From positions 1 to 22,658 of the forward strand of contig PEWQ01000073.1 in the NCBI GenBank assembly GCA_002780065.1: 22,658 nucleotides of DNA. Direction: 5' to 3'. Origin of the DNA: Candidatus Hydrogenedentes bacterium CG07_land_8_20_14_0_80_42_17. GTDB lineage: Bacteria; UBA8481. The translations under genes and the position numbers were made by a program. This document shows, piece by piece, positions 1-9,628 of the stretch (positions within the stretch are counted from its first letter, which is position 1; every line of letters begins with the position of its first letter). The notes beneath the pieces are model-generated. The model searched no databases and was not told where the DNA came from. It saw only the letters and a list, made by a program, of their open reading frames with translations.

Positions 1-33
1 TGCAAATTGAAAATTTTATTTTTCCAATTTGCA
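1..33. repeat. AT-rich inverted repeat at window edge
   Basis: TGCAAATTG at 1-9 is matched by its exact reverse complement CAATTTGCA at 25-33, with an A/T-only loop. A further TTGCAAT follows at 36-42. The stem is too poor in G+C to be a convincing rho-independent terminator, although it lies downstream of the minus-strand TPR gene. It may be the end of a longer degenerate intergenic repeat made of TTGCAAAT-like words that continues outside the window. The rest of 1-168 is T- and A-rich and I see no supported gene in it. Confidence 0.4.
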
Positions 34-168
34 TTTTGCAATTATTTCACACGTTCTTTGGAAGATAGACTGGAGACGAGGAAAAAAAGATAAAATAAAA
101 AATTATTTAAAAAATCTCCGTGTTTCTGTTTCTTCATGGTTCAAAAATGCGACTTGCACGAGCCCGGT

Positions 169-1761
169 TTATAGCTCCAAGTCGGAAATCTTTTTCTTCA
201 GAATTTCACTGTGTTCGGTTTTATCTAATTCGAGCGCTTTATTGTAATAAATAACAGCGTCATCTCTTCTGCCGAGCTTTGCATAAACGTCGCCAAGGTG
301 TTCCATGATCTCAGGTTCTTCCGGCATAAGATGATACGCTTTTTCAAGATGAAGGCGCGCAATGTCGTATAAACCTTTCTGATAAAATACCCAACCAAGC
401 GAATCGATGTATTGCGGATTCTGAGGTTCAACTGCTAATGCTCTTCGGATAAATTCTTCGGCTCGATCCAACTTTTCTCCGCGTTCAGCCCATGTATAAC
501 CTACAAAATTTAAAGCTGAAGCGTTATACGGATCATGCTCAATCAAAGCAAGAAATAATTCTATAGACCGATTTGTATCGCCTAATTTGAACCAGAGTAA
601 ACCTAAATTGAAAATTGCAGTTGAGTCGGAAATCGAATCATACTGCAAAGTATCTAACAATTTTATCGCAGACGAATCGCGGCCAGCCGCTACATAAGCT
701 TGAGCTAAAGTTATCGCGGCAGTTAATCTCCTCCCTGACTTCCAAGCTCCCCTAAGAGAAGAAAGCAGTGTCTCCGTCTCAGTCTTAGCCGCGGCAGAAA
801 CCAGAGCCGCTTCAATATAACTCGTCTCTGTCCCGGACAATTCTGCAAGCTCATACATCGTCTTCGCGGCTCGAGATAAATCACCCTCTTGAAGCGCAAG
901 CTGAGCCATCAATTTACGAAGTGTGCCTTTTTTATCCGGCACGCGTTGAAGTAAAATCTCAAGCTCGTTAAGCGCATCATTGTAGCGCTCTTTCGAGGCA
1001 TAAAACGTAATTAATCGCTTATACGCTTCTGTGCGATCAGGATCGATCTTCAGGACTTTCTGCCATCCCTCAATCGTCTCAGAATCATTATTAAGTTCTT
1101 CAGATAAAATCGCTATGTTTTCAGCGGCTTCAATATAATCAGGATTTTCTCGTAAAGAAGTTTTAAAAGCATCTATCGCTTCCTCATATCTTTTCAATCT
1201 TGTCAATGCGATTCCAAGATGAAAGTTTGCAATCGCAACACCCGGTTTCAAAGCAGGATAATCCTTGAACGCAGATACCACACCTTCAAGGTCATTCCTA
1301 TTTTCGCGCAATAATCCCAAACGCATTCTCGATTCAATATCGTCTTTCTTCAGTTCAAGTCGCCGAGAAAGATAACGATCCGCTTTATCTAAGTCCCCCG
1401 AGTTCATTGCCAATTCAGCCAGAATAAGATATGCATCTGAAACAGTGCTGTCTTCATCAAGAGCTCTGGAAGCAAACTTCTCAGCCTCTTTGAACCGACC
1501 GGTTTTTAGAAGAGCTTCAGCATATCGATATAGCAATTCCGAAGATGTCTGCCGCAATTTATATGCGCGCTCAAAATCTAAAAGTGCGCCGTTCCAATCA
1601 CCAATTCGAGACTTATACGCCCCTGACGAGTATAACGAATAAATAGCACTTTCAATTCTGGGATCCAATTCTTCCGCAGTAGCTTTAATTGAAAAAATAG
1701 CTGAAGCAAAAAATATAATAAAAAGAGGTAGAACAAATTTAAATAAGTTCTTTTCTCTCAT
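169..1761 (-). CDS. Secreted or periplasmic TPR-repeat protein
   Basis: This is a protein of about 530 residues built almost entirely of tetratricopeptide repeats, which are helical pairs used for protein-protein binding. From the ATG at 1761 it begins MREKN, followed by a hydrophobic stretch (about residues 6-24, LFKFVLPLFIIFFASAIF) typical of a Sec signal peptide, so it probably works outside the cytoplasm or tethered to the inner membrane. Repeats run from about residue 40 to the C-terminus. The clearest are near the C-terminus, where the A-L-N-F-V-G-Y-T and D-S-L-G-W-V-F-Y signatures mark a TPR subgroup common in Gram-negative bacteria. A TTG codon at 1782 would add seven residues, but I prefer the ATG because it directly precedes the charged n-region and has AAAAGGA 9 nt upstream. 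It lies 60 bp after atpC with no clear terminator between, so it may be co-transcribed with the ATPase genes. Its binding partner and role are unknown. Confidence 0.85.
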   Translation of the reverse strand: MREKNLFKFVLPLFIIFFASAIFSIKATAEELDPRIESAIYSLYSSGAYKSRIGDWNGALLDFERAYKLRQTSSELLYRYAEALLKTGRFKEAEKFASRALDEDSTVSDAYLILAELAMNSGDLDKADRYLSRRLELKKDDIESRMRLGLLRENRNDLEGVVSAFKDYPALKPGVAIANFHLGIALTRLKRYEEAIDAFKTSLRENPDYIEAAENIAILSEELNNDSETIEGWQKVLKIDPDRTEAYKRLITFYASKERYNDALNELEILLQRVPDKKGTLRKLMAQLALQEGDLSRAAKTMYELAELSGTETSYIEAALVSAAAKTETETLLSSLRGAWKSGRRLTAAITLAQAYVAAGRDSSAIKLLDTLQYDSISDSTAIFNLGLLWFKLGDTNRSIELFLALIEHDPYNASALNFVGYTWAERGEKLDRAEEFIRRALAVEPQNPQYIDSLGWVFYQKGLYDIARLHLEKAYHLMPEEPEIMEHLGDVYAKLGRRDDAVIYYNKALELDKTEHSEILKKKISDLEL

Positions 1762-1821
1762 CTCCTTATATCCTTTTCCCAAGAGTCCGGGAGTTTATCT
1801 TTAGCAGTATAAAAGTTTATG

Positions 1822-2256
1822 TCACTCATCAATAGAAACACCTGCAGTCTTCAATCTTGCTACTGCTCGCTCTTTGGAACGTCTGGCTCGAGTTCTCTCT
1901 TCCGGCTTCATAACAGATTCAGGCGATGCAATATCCAATCTTGCCAGAGCGCGCTTATATGCAGACCTAGCCCGATCAGTATCGATCTCTTCCGCTTTCT
2001 CGGCAATTTCGGCAAGTATTATTACGTTGTTGTCTTTGACCTCGAGAAAACCTTTTGATATAAAAAAACGTTTCTCTTCTGCATTAGTTTTGAATCTCAT
2101 TACTCCGTTTCCAAGCGCCGCAATCAGAGGAATATGGCTTTTCAATATTCCAATCTCACCCTGAGGTTCAGGAAGGATCACCGATAAACATTCTCCTCCT
2201 GCTATTTTTCCTCTCGGAGTCACTATCTCATATTTAATTGTCGCTGTTTCACTCAT
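1822..2256 (-). CDS. atpC: F1-ATPase epsilon subunit
   Basis: This is the epsilon subunit of F-type ATP synthase, part of the central stalk that links gamma to the c-ring and can inhibit ATP hydrolysis. The protein has 144 residues, a normal length. The N-terminal beta-sandwich (about residues 5-88) carries the family features YEIVTPRGKI near the start and GEIGILKSHIPLIAAL, followed by the glycine-rich turn before V-M-R-F. The C-terminal part (about 90-135, EKAEEIDTDRARSAYKRA) is the helical hairpin, and it is complete, so inhibitory regulation is possible. It is the last F1 gene of the operon, 11 bp after atpD, with a GGAA-type ribosome site just upstream. Confidence 0.96.
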   Translation of the reverse strand: MSETATIKYEIVTPRGKIAGGECLSVILPEPQGEIGILKSHIPLIAALGNGVMRFKTNAEEKRFFISKGFLEVKDNNVIILAEIAEKAEEIDTDRARSAYKRALARLDIASPESVMKPEERTRARRSKERAVARLKTAGVSIDE

Positions 2257-2267
2257 ATTGATTCCAA

Positions 2268-3698
<1,431 letters not shown>

Positions 3699-3705
3699 TT
3701 ATCGT

Positions 3706-4569
3706 TCATTTCAAAGCTTCAGCTCCGCCGACGATCTCAGCAATCTCTCTGGTAATTCCAGCCTGTCTGATGCGGTTGGATACCAGAGTCAAACGCGAAA
3801 TCATTTCGGAAGCGTTCTTTGTCGCCGACTCCATCGACGTCATCCTTGCACCCATCTCCGCCGCATAAGATTCGAGCAAAGCATTCCAAATTTCTATCGC
3901 AAAATACTGCGGCAAAAGTTCGGAGAATACTGCTTCCGGAAAAGGTTCATAAATAAAATCCGTCTTCGAGTGATTCTCTTCAGTTGTCGGCTTCTCGAAA
4001 GAAACAGGCAAGAACTGCTTGCAAATCACTCGTTGAGCCATTGCAGATTTAAACTCATTGTAAATTAAATGAACTTCTCCAACTTCATTATTAAGATAAG
4101 GATCCACCATCCCGTCGCGAAGCGCGGCGGCCAATTCAAATCGAAGTTCACGGAAAGCATCTACCTCCGAATGTCTGACAATAAGTTCACGTCTTTTGAA
4201 AAAATCTCTTCCTTTTCTTCCCACTGCAATTAATTCGATATTTTTATTATGATGTTCAGTCATGAATTTCATTGCTCTGCGAAGAATATTCGAATTGAAC
4301 GAGCCGCAAAGCCCCTTGTCCGCAGTTATTACAAACAATAAAACTTTTTTTCCTTTTGAAGGCTGAAGTATCTTGATACGCGAAATATCTGTCCGAATAG
4401 AAATATCAGAAAGAACTTCTTCTATCTTTCGAGCATAAGGTCGCGCAGAAATAATCATGTCCTGAGCTTTTCGAAGCCTAGCGGCCGCAACCATTTTCAT
4501 AGCCTTGGTAATCTGCCGTATGGAGCGGACCGAAGAGATCCGTTTGCGCATCTGTCTCGATGAAGCCAT
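3706..4569 (-). CDS. atpG: F1-ATPase gamma subunit
   Basis: This is the central rotor shaft of F1, a coiled coil whose rotation drives conformational change in the alpha/beta ring. The protein has 287 residues, which is normal. The N-terminal helix carries the hallmark R-K-R-I-S-S-V-R-S-I-R-Q-I-T-K-A-M-K-M-V (about residues 8-27). The C-terminal helix ends with TLVSNRIRQAGITREIAEIV, the strongly conserved gamma signature. The Rossmann-like middle contains the ITADKGLCGSFN motif. The gene sits 28 bp after atpA and 31 bp before atpD. A GAAGG-like ribosome site precedes the ATG. Confidence 0.97.
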   Translation of the reverse strand: MASSRQMRKRISSVRSIRQITKAMKMVAAARLRKAQDMIISARPYARKIEEVLSDISIRTDISRIKILQPSKGKKVLLFVITADKGLCGSFNSNILRRAMKFMTEHHNKNIELIAVGRKGRDFFKRRELIVRHSEVDAFRELRFELAAALRDGMVDPYLNNEVGEVHLIYNEFKSAMAQRVICKQFLPVSFEKPTTEENHSKTDFIYEPFPEAVFSELLPQYFAIEIWNALLESYAAEMGARMTSMESATKNASEMISRLTLVSNRIRQAGITREIAEIVGGAEALK

Positions 4570-4597
4570 TTATTGCACCTTCACATATTTTCCTGCT

Positions 4598-6256
4598 CTA
4601 CTGCTTATTCCATGAGCTTTTGAAAGAATCAAGAGCCGACTTCAGTTTGCTCGAAATTTCTTCGTCCAATTTTTTTTGTTCCCGAATTTTTTGCAATATT
4701 TCAGGCTGGCGGTCCTCAATGTATTTCAAAAATCCATACTCGAATGCGGCGCATTTCGGAAGAGGAATATCATCGAGATACCCATTCGTTCCGGCATAAA
4801 TCATAACAACCTGATTCTCAACAGGCATCGGTTTAAATTGAGACTGCTTCAATATCTCTACAAGATGAGCGCCGCGGTTCAACTGCTGTTGCGTGACCTT
4901 ATCGAGGTCTCCTGCGAATTGAGCAAACGCGGCAAGCTCACGATATTGAGCGAGGTCGAGCCGTAATTTTCCTGCGACCTTTTTCATTGCGGCATTCTGA
5001 GCAGAACCTCCGACACGCGAAACTGAAATTCCTACGTTCAGAGCCGGACGTACGCCTGAGTAAAACAAACCTGACTCGAGATAAATCTGGCCGTCGGTAA
5101 TCGAGATGACATTTGTAGGAATATAAGCCGAGACATCTCCGGCTTGAGTTTCAATCACCGGCAAAGCAGTCAAAGAGCCGCCGGTTCCTGGAATTAATTT
5201 CCATTCATACTTTTCTTTGTCGGGCAAATTCTTCAACTCTTCTTGACCATGATGATGCTCGATTGGATTAGTATAAACTTTTCCGTTTAAAGCATTTTCG
5301 CGAGTCGCAGATTTTCCTTTCGGAATAATAACATAATGCTCCGCATTTTTTGCCGCGCGTTCCAGAAGTCTCGAATGAAGATAGAAGACATCGCCCGGAA
5401 ATGCCTCGCGGCCAGGCGGGCGGCGAAGTAGAAGCGAGAGTTGGCGATAAGCCTGAGCATGTTTCGAAAGGTCATCGTAAGCGCACAGAGCATGAGCTCC
5501 TTTTGCGAAAAAATACTCACCCATAGCAACACCGGCATAAGGTGCGATGAACTGCAAAGGCGCAGGATCTGACGCAGAAGCAGAGACAACTATCGAATAC
5601 TTCATTGCTCCGTGATCTTCAAGTATTTTTACTACCTGAGCGACTGTTGATTTTTTCTGTCCGATTGCAACGTAAATGCAGACTACATCCTCACTCTTCT
5701 GGTTGATAAATGTATCGATAATCAAAGCTGTCTTGCCGGTCTGACGGTCTCCGATTATAAGTTCTCTCTGACCGCGGCCGATTGGAATCATCGAGTCAAT
5801 AGCTTTGATTCCTGTTTGAAGAGGCTGTTTTACAGGCTGGCGCTGAATAACACCCGGAGCTTTAATTTCGATCGGTCTGCGTTCTGTTGTTTTTATCGGG
5901 CATTTGCCGTCGAGCGGTTCTCCGAGCGGATTCACTACGCGCCCTAGAAGCCCTTCACCAACCGGCACATCAATCACGCGTCCGCTGCAGCGCACAGTGT
6001 CGCCTTCCGAAAGCATTTTATAGTCGCCGAGCACAACTGCTCCGACCGACTCCTCTTCGAGGTTCATAACCATTCCCTGAATCCCATGCGGAAATTCCAA
6101 AAGCTCCATCGAAAGCGCCTCGGATAATCCCCAGATGCGGGCTATTCCGTCTCCAACTTGAATAATTGTGCCGACATTAGAAACTGATGCATCAGTATCT
6201 AGTCCCGCAATTTCATCTCTTATGGTTCGTGATATCTCTTCAGGCCTGATCAGCAT
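4598..6256 (-). CDS. atpA: F1-ATPase alpha subunit with enlarged insertion
   Basis: This is the non-catalytic nucleotide-binding subunit of F1. It has the P-loop GDRQTGKT at 169-176, the arginine finger in SVSRVGG (about R414) and the conserved ITDGQIYLE region. At 552 residues it is clearly longer than the roughly 500-525 usual for the family. The extra length is between LLERAAK (ends about 303) and GSLTALP (starts about 360): here 56 residues, against about 18 in the E. coli protein as I recall it. The insertion is polar and contains three consecutive histidines at 334-336. Reading frame and downstream homology continue normally, so this is an insertion and not a frameshift. It is the first gene of the operon, and AGAGAGG lies upstream of its ATG. 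No atpH (delta) gene precedes it; the next gene upstream is divergent. Confidence 0.97.
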   Translation of the reverse strand: MLIRPEEISRTIRDEIAGLDTDASVSNVGTIIQVGDGIARIWGLSEALSMELLEFPHGIQGMVMNLEEESVGAVVLGDYKMLSEGDTVRCSGRVIDVPVGEGLLGRVVNPLGEPLDGKCPIKTTERRPIEIKAPGVIQRQPVKQPLQTGIKAIDSMIPIGRGQRELIIGDRQTGKTALIIDTFINQKSEDVVCIYVAIGQKKSTVAQVVKILEDHGAMKYSIVVSASASDPAPLQFIAPYAGVAMGEYFFAKGAHALCAYDDLSKHAQAYRQLSLLLRRPPGREAFPGDVFYLHSRLLERAAKNAEHYVIIPKGKSATRENALNGKVYTNPIEHHHGQEELKNLPDKEKYEWKLIPGTGGSLTALPVIETQAGDVSAYIPTNVISITDGQIYLESGLFYSGVRPALNVGISVSRVGGSAQNAAMKKVAGKLRLDLAQYRELAAFAQFAGDLDKVTQQQLNRGAHLVEILKQSQFKPMPVENQVVMIYAGTNGYLDDIPLPKCAAFEYGFLKYIEDRQPEILQKIREQKKLDEEISSKLKSALDSFKSSWNKQ

Positions 6257-6310
6257 TATAAAATAACCTCTCTAAATTTTTTGCGCTTGCAACACGATCA
6301 AAAACGAATC

Positions 6311-6324
6311 GCGTCAATAGACGC
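6311..6324. other. Small perfect hairpin in the atpA leader
   Basis: GCGTC at 6311-6315 and GACGC at 6320-6324 form a perfect 5-bp G+C-containing stem around the tetraloop AATA. It lies 55 bp upstream of the atpA start, so it would fall in the 5' leader of the F1 operon or within its promoter. There is no T-tract on either side, which argues against a terminator. Whether it is functional cannot be told from one sequence. Confidence 0.3.
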
Positions 6325-6331
6325 TTCACAT

Positions 6332-6382
6332 AATGTAAAGAATAATAATTGACTCTTGATATTGGTGCAAGCTCTTTACATT
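6332..6382. promoter_or_regulatory. Inverted repeat in divergent atpA/wlbA-like intergenic region
   Basis: AATGTAAAG at 6332-6340 is repeated in exact inverse orientation as CTTTACATT at 6374-6382, separated by 33 bp. The region between contains TTGACT (6349-6354), which resembles a -35 box for the plus-strand gene, but I do not see a good -10 at standard spacing. Divergent genes sharing a 176-bp spacer often share an operator, so a dimeric regulator binding these arms is plausible. This is inference; no known consensus was matched. Confidence 0.35.
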
Positions 6383-6432
6383 CAGCTTCGTTATTTCTAA
6401 ACTGTTAAAAACTAAATTAAAGGAGCCGATGC

Positions 6433-7491
6433 ATGAGCATCAAAATCGGGCTTATAGGGTGCGGAAGAATTTCTGAACGGCACCTGGAAGTAATAAAAGA
6501 ATTAGATGATGTAACAGTCGTCGGCGTCACAGATATTATTCATGAAAAAGCAGAAGCAAAATCAAAAAAGTTCGGCGTTCCTTTTTTCGAAAACATGGAA
6601 AGCCTGATAAAAAACGGAAAGCCGGATATTGTAACTATCATGACGCCGTCGGGTTATCACGCTGATAATGTCATCGAAGCCTCGAAATATGGAGTTCACA
6701 TAATCGTTGAAAAACCAATGTCTTTAAAACTCGATGACGCCGATCGAATGATCTCTGCATGCGACCATGCGGGAGTTAAATTATTTGTAGTCAAGCAGAA
6801 CCGCTACAACCTTCCTATTCAGCGGTTGAAACGTGCTCTGGATGAAAACAGGTTCGGCAAACTTGTTATGGGAACGGTCAGAGTTCGATGGTGCAGAGAG
6901 CAAAAATATTACGATCAGGATTCATGGCGCGGCAAGTGGGCAATGGACGGCGGAGTGCTTGCCAATCAAGCAAGTCATCATATCGATCTCTTGCTATGGA
7001 TGATGGGTGAAGTGGAAACTGTAATGGCAATGTCGGCAACTCAGCTAGCTAAGATTGAGGTAGATGATACTGCAGTAGCTATCGTCAAATTCACAAGCGG
7101 CGCGCTCGGAGTTATCGAGGCGACAACTGCAACGCGTCCGAAAGACCTTGAGGGTTCTATATCTATTCTTGGAGAAAATGGAAGCGTCGAAATTGCGGGC
7201 TTTGCAGTGAACGAAATTCGACACTGGAATTTTTCTGAATCTCGAGAAGAAGATGTAGAGATACTTGAGAAATGCCGAACCAATCCTCCTAATGTTTACG
7301 GATTCGGGCACCGCGAATTTTACAAAGCTGTCATCAACGACTTGAAGACTGGCCACCGCGAAAAATCTCTTGTCGATGGATTGGAAGGAAAAAAATCTCT
7401 CGAACTTATTAATGCAATTTATGAATCGGTAGAGAGAGGCAAAGCTGTAAATCTCCGTTTCAAGCCGCACTGGTGCAAATTAGGTAAATAG
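6433..7491 (+). CDS. Gfo/Idh/MocA oxidoreductase, WlbA-like
   Basis: This is an NAD(P)-dependent sugar dehydrogenase of the Gfo/Idh/MocA family. The Rossmann nucleotide-binding turn is GCGRIS at 9-14, the family lysine motif is EKP at 93-95, and the second catalytic cluster is in DGGVLANQASHHIDLL at about 172-187. The stretches FVVKQNRYN (118-126), KRALDENRFG (133-142) and the YY-D-x-x-S-W-R-G-K-W segment closely resemble WlbA/WbpB. Those enzymes oxidise C3 of UDP-N-acetylglucosaminuronic acid on the way to 2,3-diamino-uronic sugars of O-antigen. That substrate is inferred from resemblance alone, because no partner aminotransferase or acetyltransferase is present here. The start at 6433 is supported by AAAGGAG seven bases upstream. 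A PilZ gene follows after 16 bp and is likely co-transcribed. Confidence 0.88.
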   Translation: MSIKIGLIGCGRISERHLEVIKELDDVTVVGVTDIIHEKAEAKSKKFGVPFFENMESLIKNGKPDIVTIMTPSGYHADNVIEASKYGVHIIVEKPMSLKLDDADRMISACDHAGVKLFVVKQNRYNLPIQRLKRALDENRFGKLVMGTVRVRWCREQKYYDQDSWRGKWAMDGGVLANQASHHIDLLLWMMGEVETVMAMSATQLAKIEVDDTAVAIVKFTSGALGVIEATTATRPKDLEGSISILGENGSVEIAGFAVNEIRHWNFSESREEDVEILEKCRTNPPNVYGFGHREFYKAVINDLKTGHREKSLVDGLEGKKSLELINAIYESVERGKAVNLRFKPHWCKLGK

Positions 7492-7507
7492 CCTTGAAAG
7501 CCGAATA

Positions 7508-7915
7508 ATGGGGCATAACTCTGGAGCCGAAAAGAGAAGGCACGAACGTGTAATCGTGCAGTTTCCGATGTTCGTTAAAGACGGAGATCGAGGAGTCGGA
7601 ACGATTGAAGATATTTCCAAAGGCGGAATGAGAGTTAAACTCTCGCCGGATTCTGAGCTCGGCGAAGACACTGAAGTTCGAGATTGGACAGGAAAGAGCG
7701 GAACTGAAAATCGAGAATATATTTTGAATCAGCTTATCGGAGAGGTCTTCAATCTCTCCATTATCTATATGTCGGTGACTATCGGACATATTAACACTAA
7801 GCTAGTTCGAGTAATCAGAAACTTGAATCAAATTTATTTTGCCATGGAGTTTCAAGATCCCAATCCAAAAGAGATCGATAGAATAATCGAGATTGTAAAG
7901 AAGCGAAAAAAATAA
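7508..7915 (+). CDS. PilZ domain protein, putative c-di-GMP receptor
   Basis: This is a single-domain PilZ protein of 135 residues. Both parts of the cyclic-di-GMP binding signature are present: the RxxxR element (R10-R-H-E-R14) and the D-x-S-x-x-G element (D35-I-S-K-G-G40). It should therefore be able to bind the second messenger and pass the signal to a partner protein, typically in motility or exopolysaccharide control. No catalytic domain or membrane segment is fused to it, so its output must be through another protein. It follows the WlbA-like dehydrogenase by 16 bp, which suggests that the sugar pathway or its export is tied to c-di-GMP, but this is inference. The ribosome site is weak (GAAAG). 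Confidence 0.88.
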   Translation: MGHNSGAEKRRHERVIVQFPMFVKDGDRGVGTIEDISKGGMRVKLSPDSELGEDTEVRDWTGKSGTENREYILNQLIGEVFNLSIIYMSVTIGHINTKLVRVIRNLNQIYFAMEFQDPNPKEIDRIIEIVKKRKK

Positions 7916-7945
7916 CTGATAACCACAGATCACATTGATTTCTGG

Positions 7946-7985
7946 AGTTTCCTGAAAAAATAAAAATTGGAGCAGAAACTTTTTC
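7946..7985 (+). terminator. Possible terminator between convergent genes
   Basis: AGTTTC (7946-7951) and GAAACT (7975-7980) are exact inverse complements and are followed directly by TTTTT on the plus strand. They lie between the stop of the PilZ gene and the stop of the convergent kinase gene. The loop of 23 bases is long and A-rich and the stem has only two G/C pairs, so this is a weak candidate. Confidence 0.25.
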
Positions 7986-7990
7986 CCACT

Positions 7991-9628
7991 CTAATATGAG
8001 AACGAGCTCCCGCCGATGAATTCCCTCAAAATAGAAGTTGGCGGAACAGCTCTGGAATCGCCTTCAATAAAAAGGTGTAGAAAATCCAGCATACGCTGTG
8101 CCTCCGAAAATTGAAACTGATCCGGCGGCACCTCCTCAAGAGCTCTTCTCGCGCAGGGTTTAAGAACCGCTAATTCATATAACAAAGCAGTATTAAAGAT
8201 GACATCAGCTTCTTCCTGATACGGAAAAATATTTCTCTTTTCTCCACGAATAACCAACGGCCATCGCTTAAGTGTCTCGCATGCGCTGTATCCTCTGAAT
8301 TGATGATCTCTCACTATACGCCTGATAAGCCTTGTATCCGTCGTAGGTATTCGATTGCAATCATCTATTGTGAGCTGAGTCAAAGCAGAGATATAAATTC
8401 TAAATTTATTTTTCAAAGGAATTCTTGGTGTCAAAGACGGATTCAAACCGTGAATGCCCTCGACAATAAGTACCTGATTCTTTTCTAATTTTATTTTTGC
8501 GCCGTCAAGAAAACCTATTCCTAATTTGAAATCAAATCTAGGTATTGTCACCTCTTCTCCAGCGAGCAGGCGTAAAAGATGTTCATTGAAAAGCTCAACT
8601 TTCAAAGCTTTGAGCGACTCAAAATCAAATTCTCCCTTATCGTCTTTTGGTGTTTCATCGCGATTAACAAAATAATCGTCCATCCCTATTGAAATAGGTC
8701 TTATTCCGTTCACTCGAAGATGTACTCCAAGCCTCTTCGCAAATGTCGTCTTTCCGCTCGAAGATGGTCCGGCAATAAAAATCAATCTCGACTTGTCAAT
8801 TCGTTCCGTAATCATGTCAGCAATCGACGCCAATTTCTTTTCATGAAGAGCTTCGGCTACTTGAACACATTCACGAAATTGTTTCTTTGCAATAACTTCA
8901 TTTAAATCTCCGACATTTTGAATTCCTAAAATCTGAGACCATTTTTTCGACTCATGATAAACAGCAAAAAGTCTGGTCTGGTCTGACGCAATCGGCATTC
9001 TGGTTATGTCACGTTTGTCAGGAAATCTTAAGACAAAACCCGGCTGATATGTTACCAGTTCAAACTTTCCAACTCTGCTTGTAGAAGGTGCTAAAGGTCC
9101 GAAAGGAATATCAATAAAACCGTCAATCTCATAAAAAGAAATATCATGTTCATAATTTCTTTTTAAAAGATTTACTTTTTCTTTGCGACCTAAATCCGAA
9201 AATCTTTTAATCGCATCTTCAACTGAAACAAAATATTTATTCAATTTAATATCGGCATTTATCAATTCGCGCATTCGCAACTCGAGCCTATTTAAATCTA
9301 CATCACTGATAGTATAACGGTCATCTACCTCATAATAATATCCATTCGCCAGCGAATGCCCGATCACGACACGTTCACCCGGAAAAACTTTCATTGCGGC
9401 CGCCGCCAGAATAAAAGAAAGAGTTCGGCGGTATATTTCATTGCCTTCCTTGTCCGCATACCTCAATGGAATTACATTTGCGCTTCTTACAAGGCGATAG
9501 TCTAATCCGACAACAAGATGATCCACCATTGCTCCTAAAACCTCAGGGTCGCTCGATAACAGGTCGCCCAAAGGAGAACCGCTCAAAGCAGTTTTTTCGC
9601 TTCCATCCGGCAGTTTGACTTTAATCAT
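7991..9628 (-). CDS. TGS-domain uridine kinase-like nucleoside kinase
   Basis: This 545-residue protein has three parts. An N-terminal TGS-like ubiquitin-fold (about 1-60) comes first. Next is a region like the second additional domain of threonyl-tRNA synthetase (about 70-190, with HSLANGYYYEV at 91-101). Last is a P-loop kinase domain of the uridine kinase/phosphoribulokinase type. The Walker A sequence is GPSSSGKTT at 287-295, followed by the GMDDYFVNRDETP segment that in this superfamily contacts substrate. Homologues of this architecture occur in Thermotoga-like, clostridial and Bacteroidetes genomes, usually annotated as nucleoside or uridine kinase. The tRNA synthetase catalytic core is absent, so it is not ThrRS. 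A strong AGGAGGAG lies 4 nt upstream of the ATG, and the ATG overlaps the stop of the preceding small membrane protein (ATGA). The substrate is not certain; a nucleoside is the family expectation. Confidence 0.88.
   Translation of the reverse strand: MIKVKLPDGSEKTALSGSPLGDLLSSDPEVLGAMVDHLVVGLDYRLVRSANVIPLRYADKEGNEIYRRTLSFILAAAAMKVFPGERVVIGHSLANGYYYEVDDRYTISDVDLNRLELRMRELINADIKLNKYFVSVEDAIKRFSDLGRKEKVNLLKRNYEHDISFYEIDGFIDIPFGPLAPSTSRVGKFELVTYQPGFVLRFPDKRDITRMPIASDQTRLFAVYHESKKWSQILGIQNVGDLNEVIAKKQFRECVQVAEALHEKKLASIADMITERIDKSRLIFIAGPSSSGKTTFAKRLGVHLRVNGIRPISIGMDDYFVNRDETPKDDKGEFDFESLKALKVELFNEHLLRLLAGEEVTIPRFDFKLGIGFLDGAKIKLEKNQVLIVEGIHGLNPSLTPRIPLKNKFRIYISALTQLTIDDCNRIPTTDTRLIRRIVRDHQFRGYSACETLKRWPLVIRGEKRNIFPYQEEADVIFNTALLYELAVLKPCARRALEEVPPDQFQFSEAQRMLDFLHLFIEGDSRAVPPTSILREFIGGSSFSY

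Noticed and set aside
42-137. Minus-strand 31-codon frame with a basic start and hydrophobic middle, downstream of the TPR gene
   Set aside because: It has no Shine-Dalgarno, and the hydrophobic run comes from low-complexity T-rich DNA that would give Phe/Leu by chance. Not reported as a gene.
5287-5589. Alternative minus-strand frame inside atpA
   Set aside because: It lies within the conserved AtpA coding sequence in another frame; the AtpA frame is uninterrupted.
7045-7470. Open frame of about 140 codons opposite the WlbA-like gene
   Set aside because: It is fully inside a well-supported gene and shows no recognisable motif; it is an antisense shadow.
7991-9628. Threonyl-tRNA synthetase
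   Set aside because: It has TGS and editing-side-like domains but no class II catalytic core; instead there is a Walker A kinase domain.
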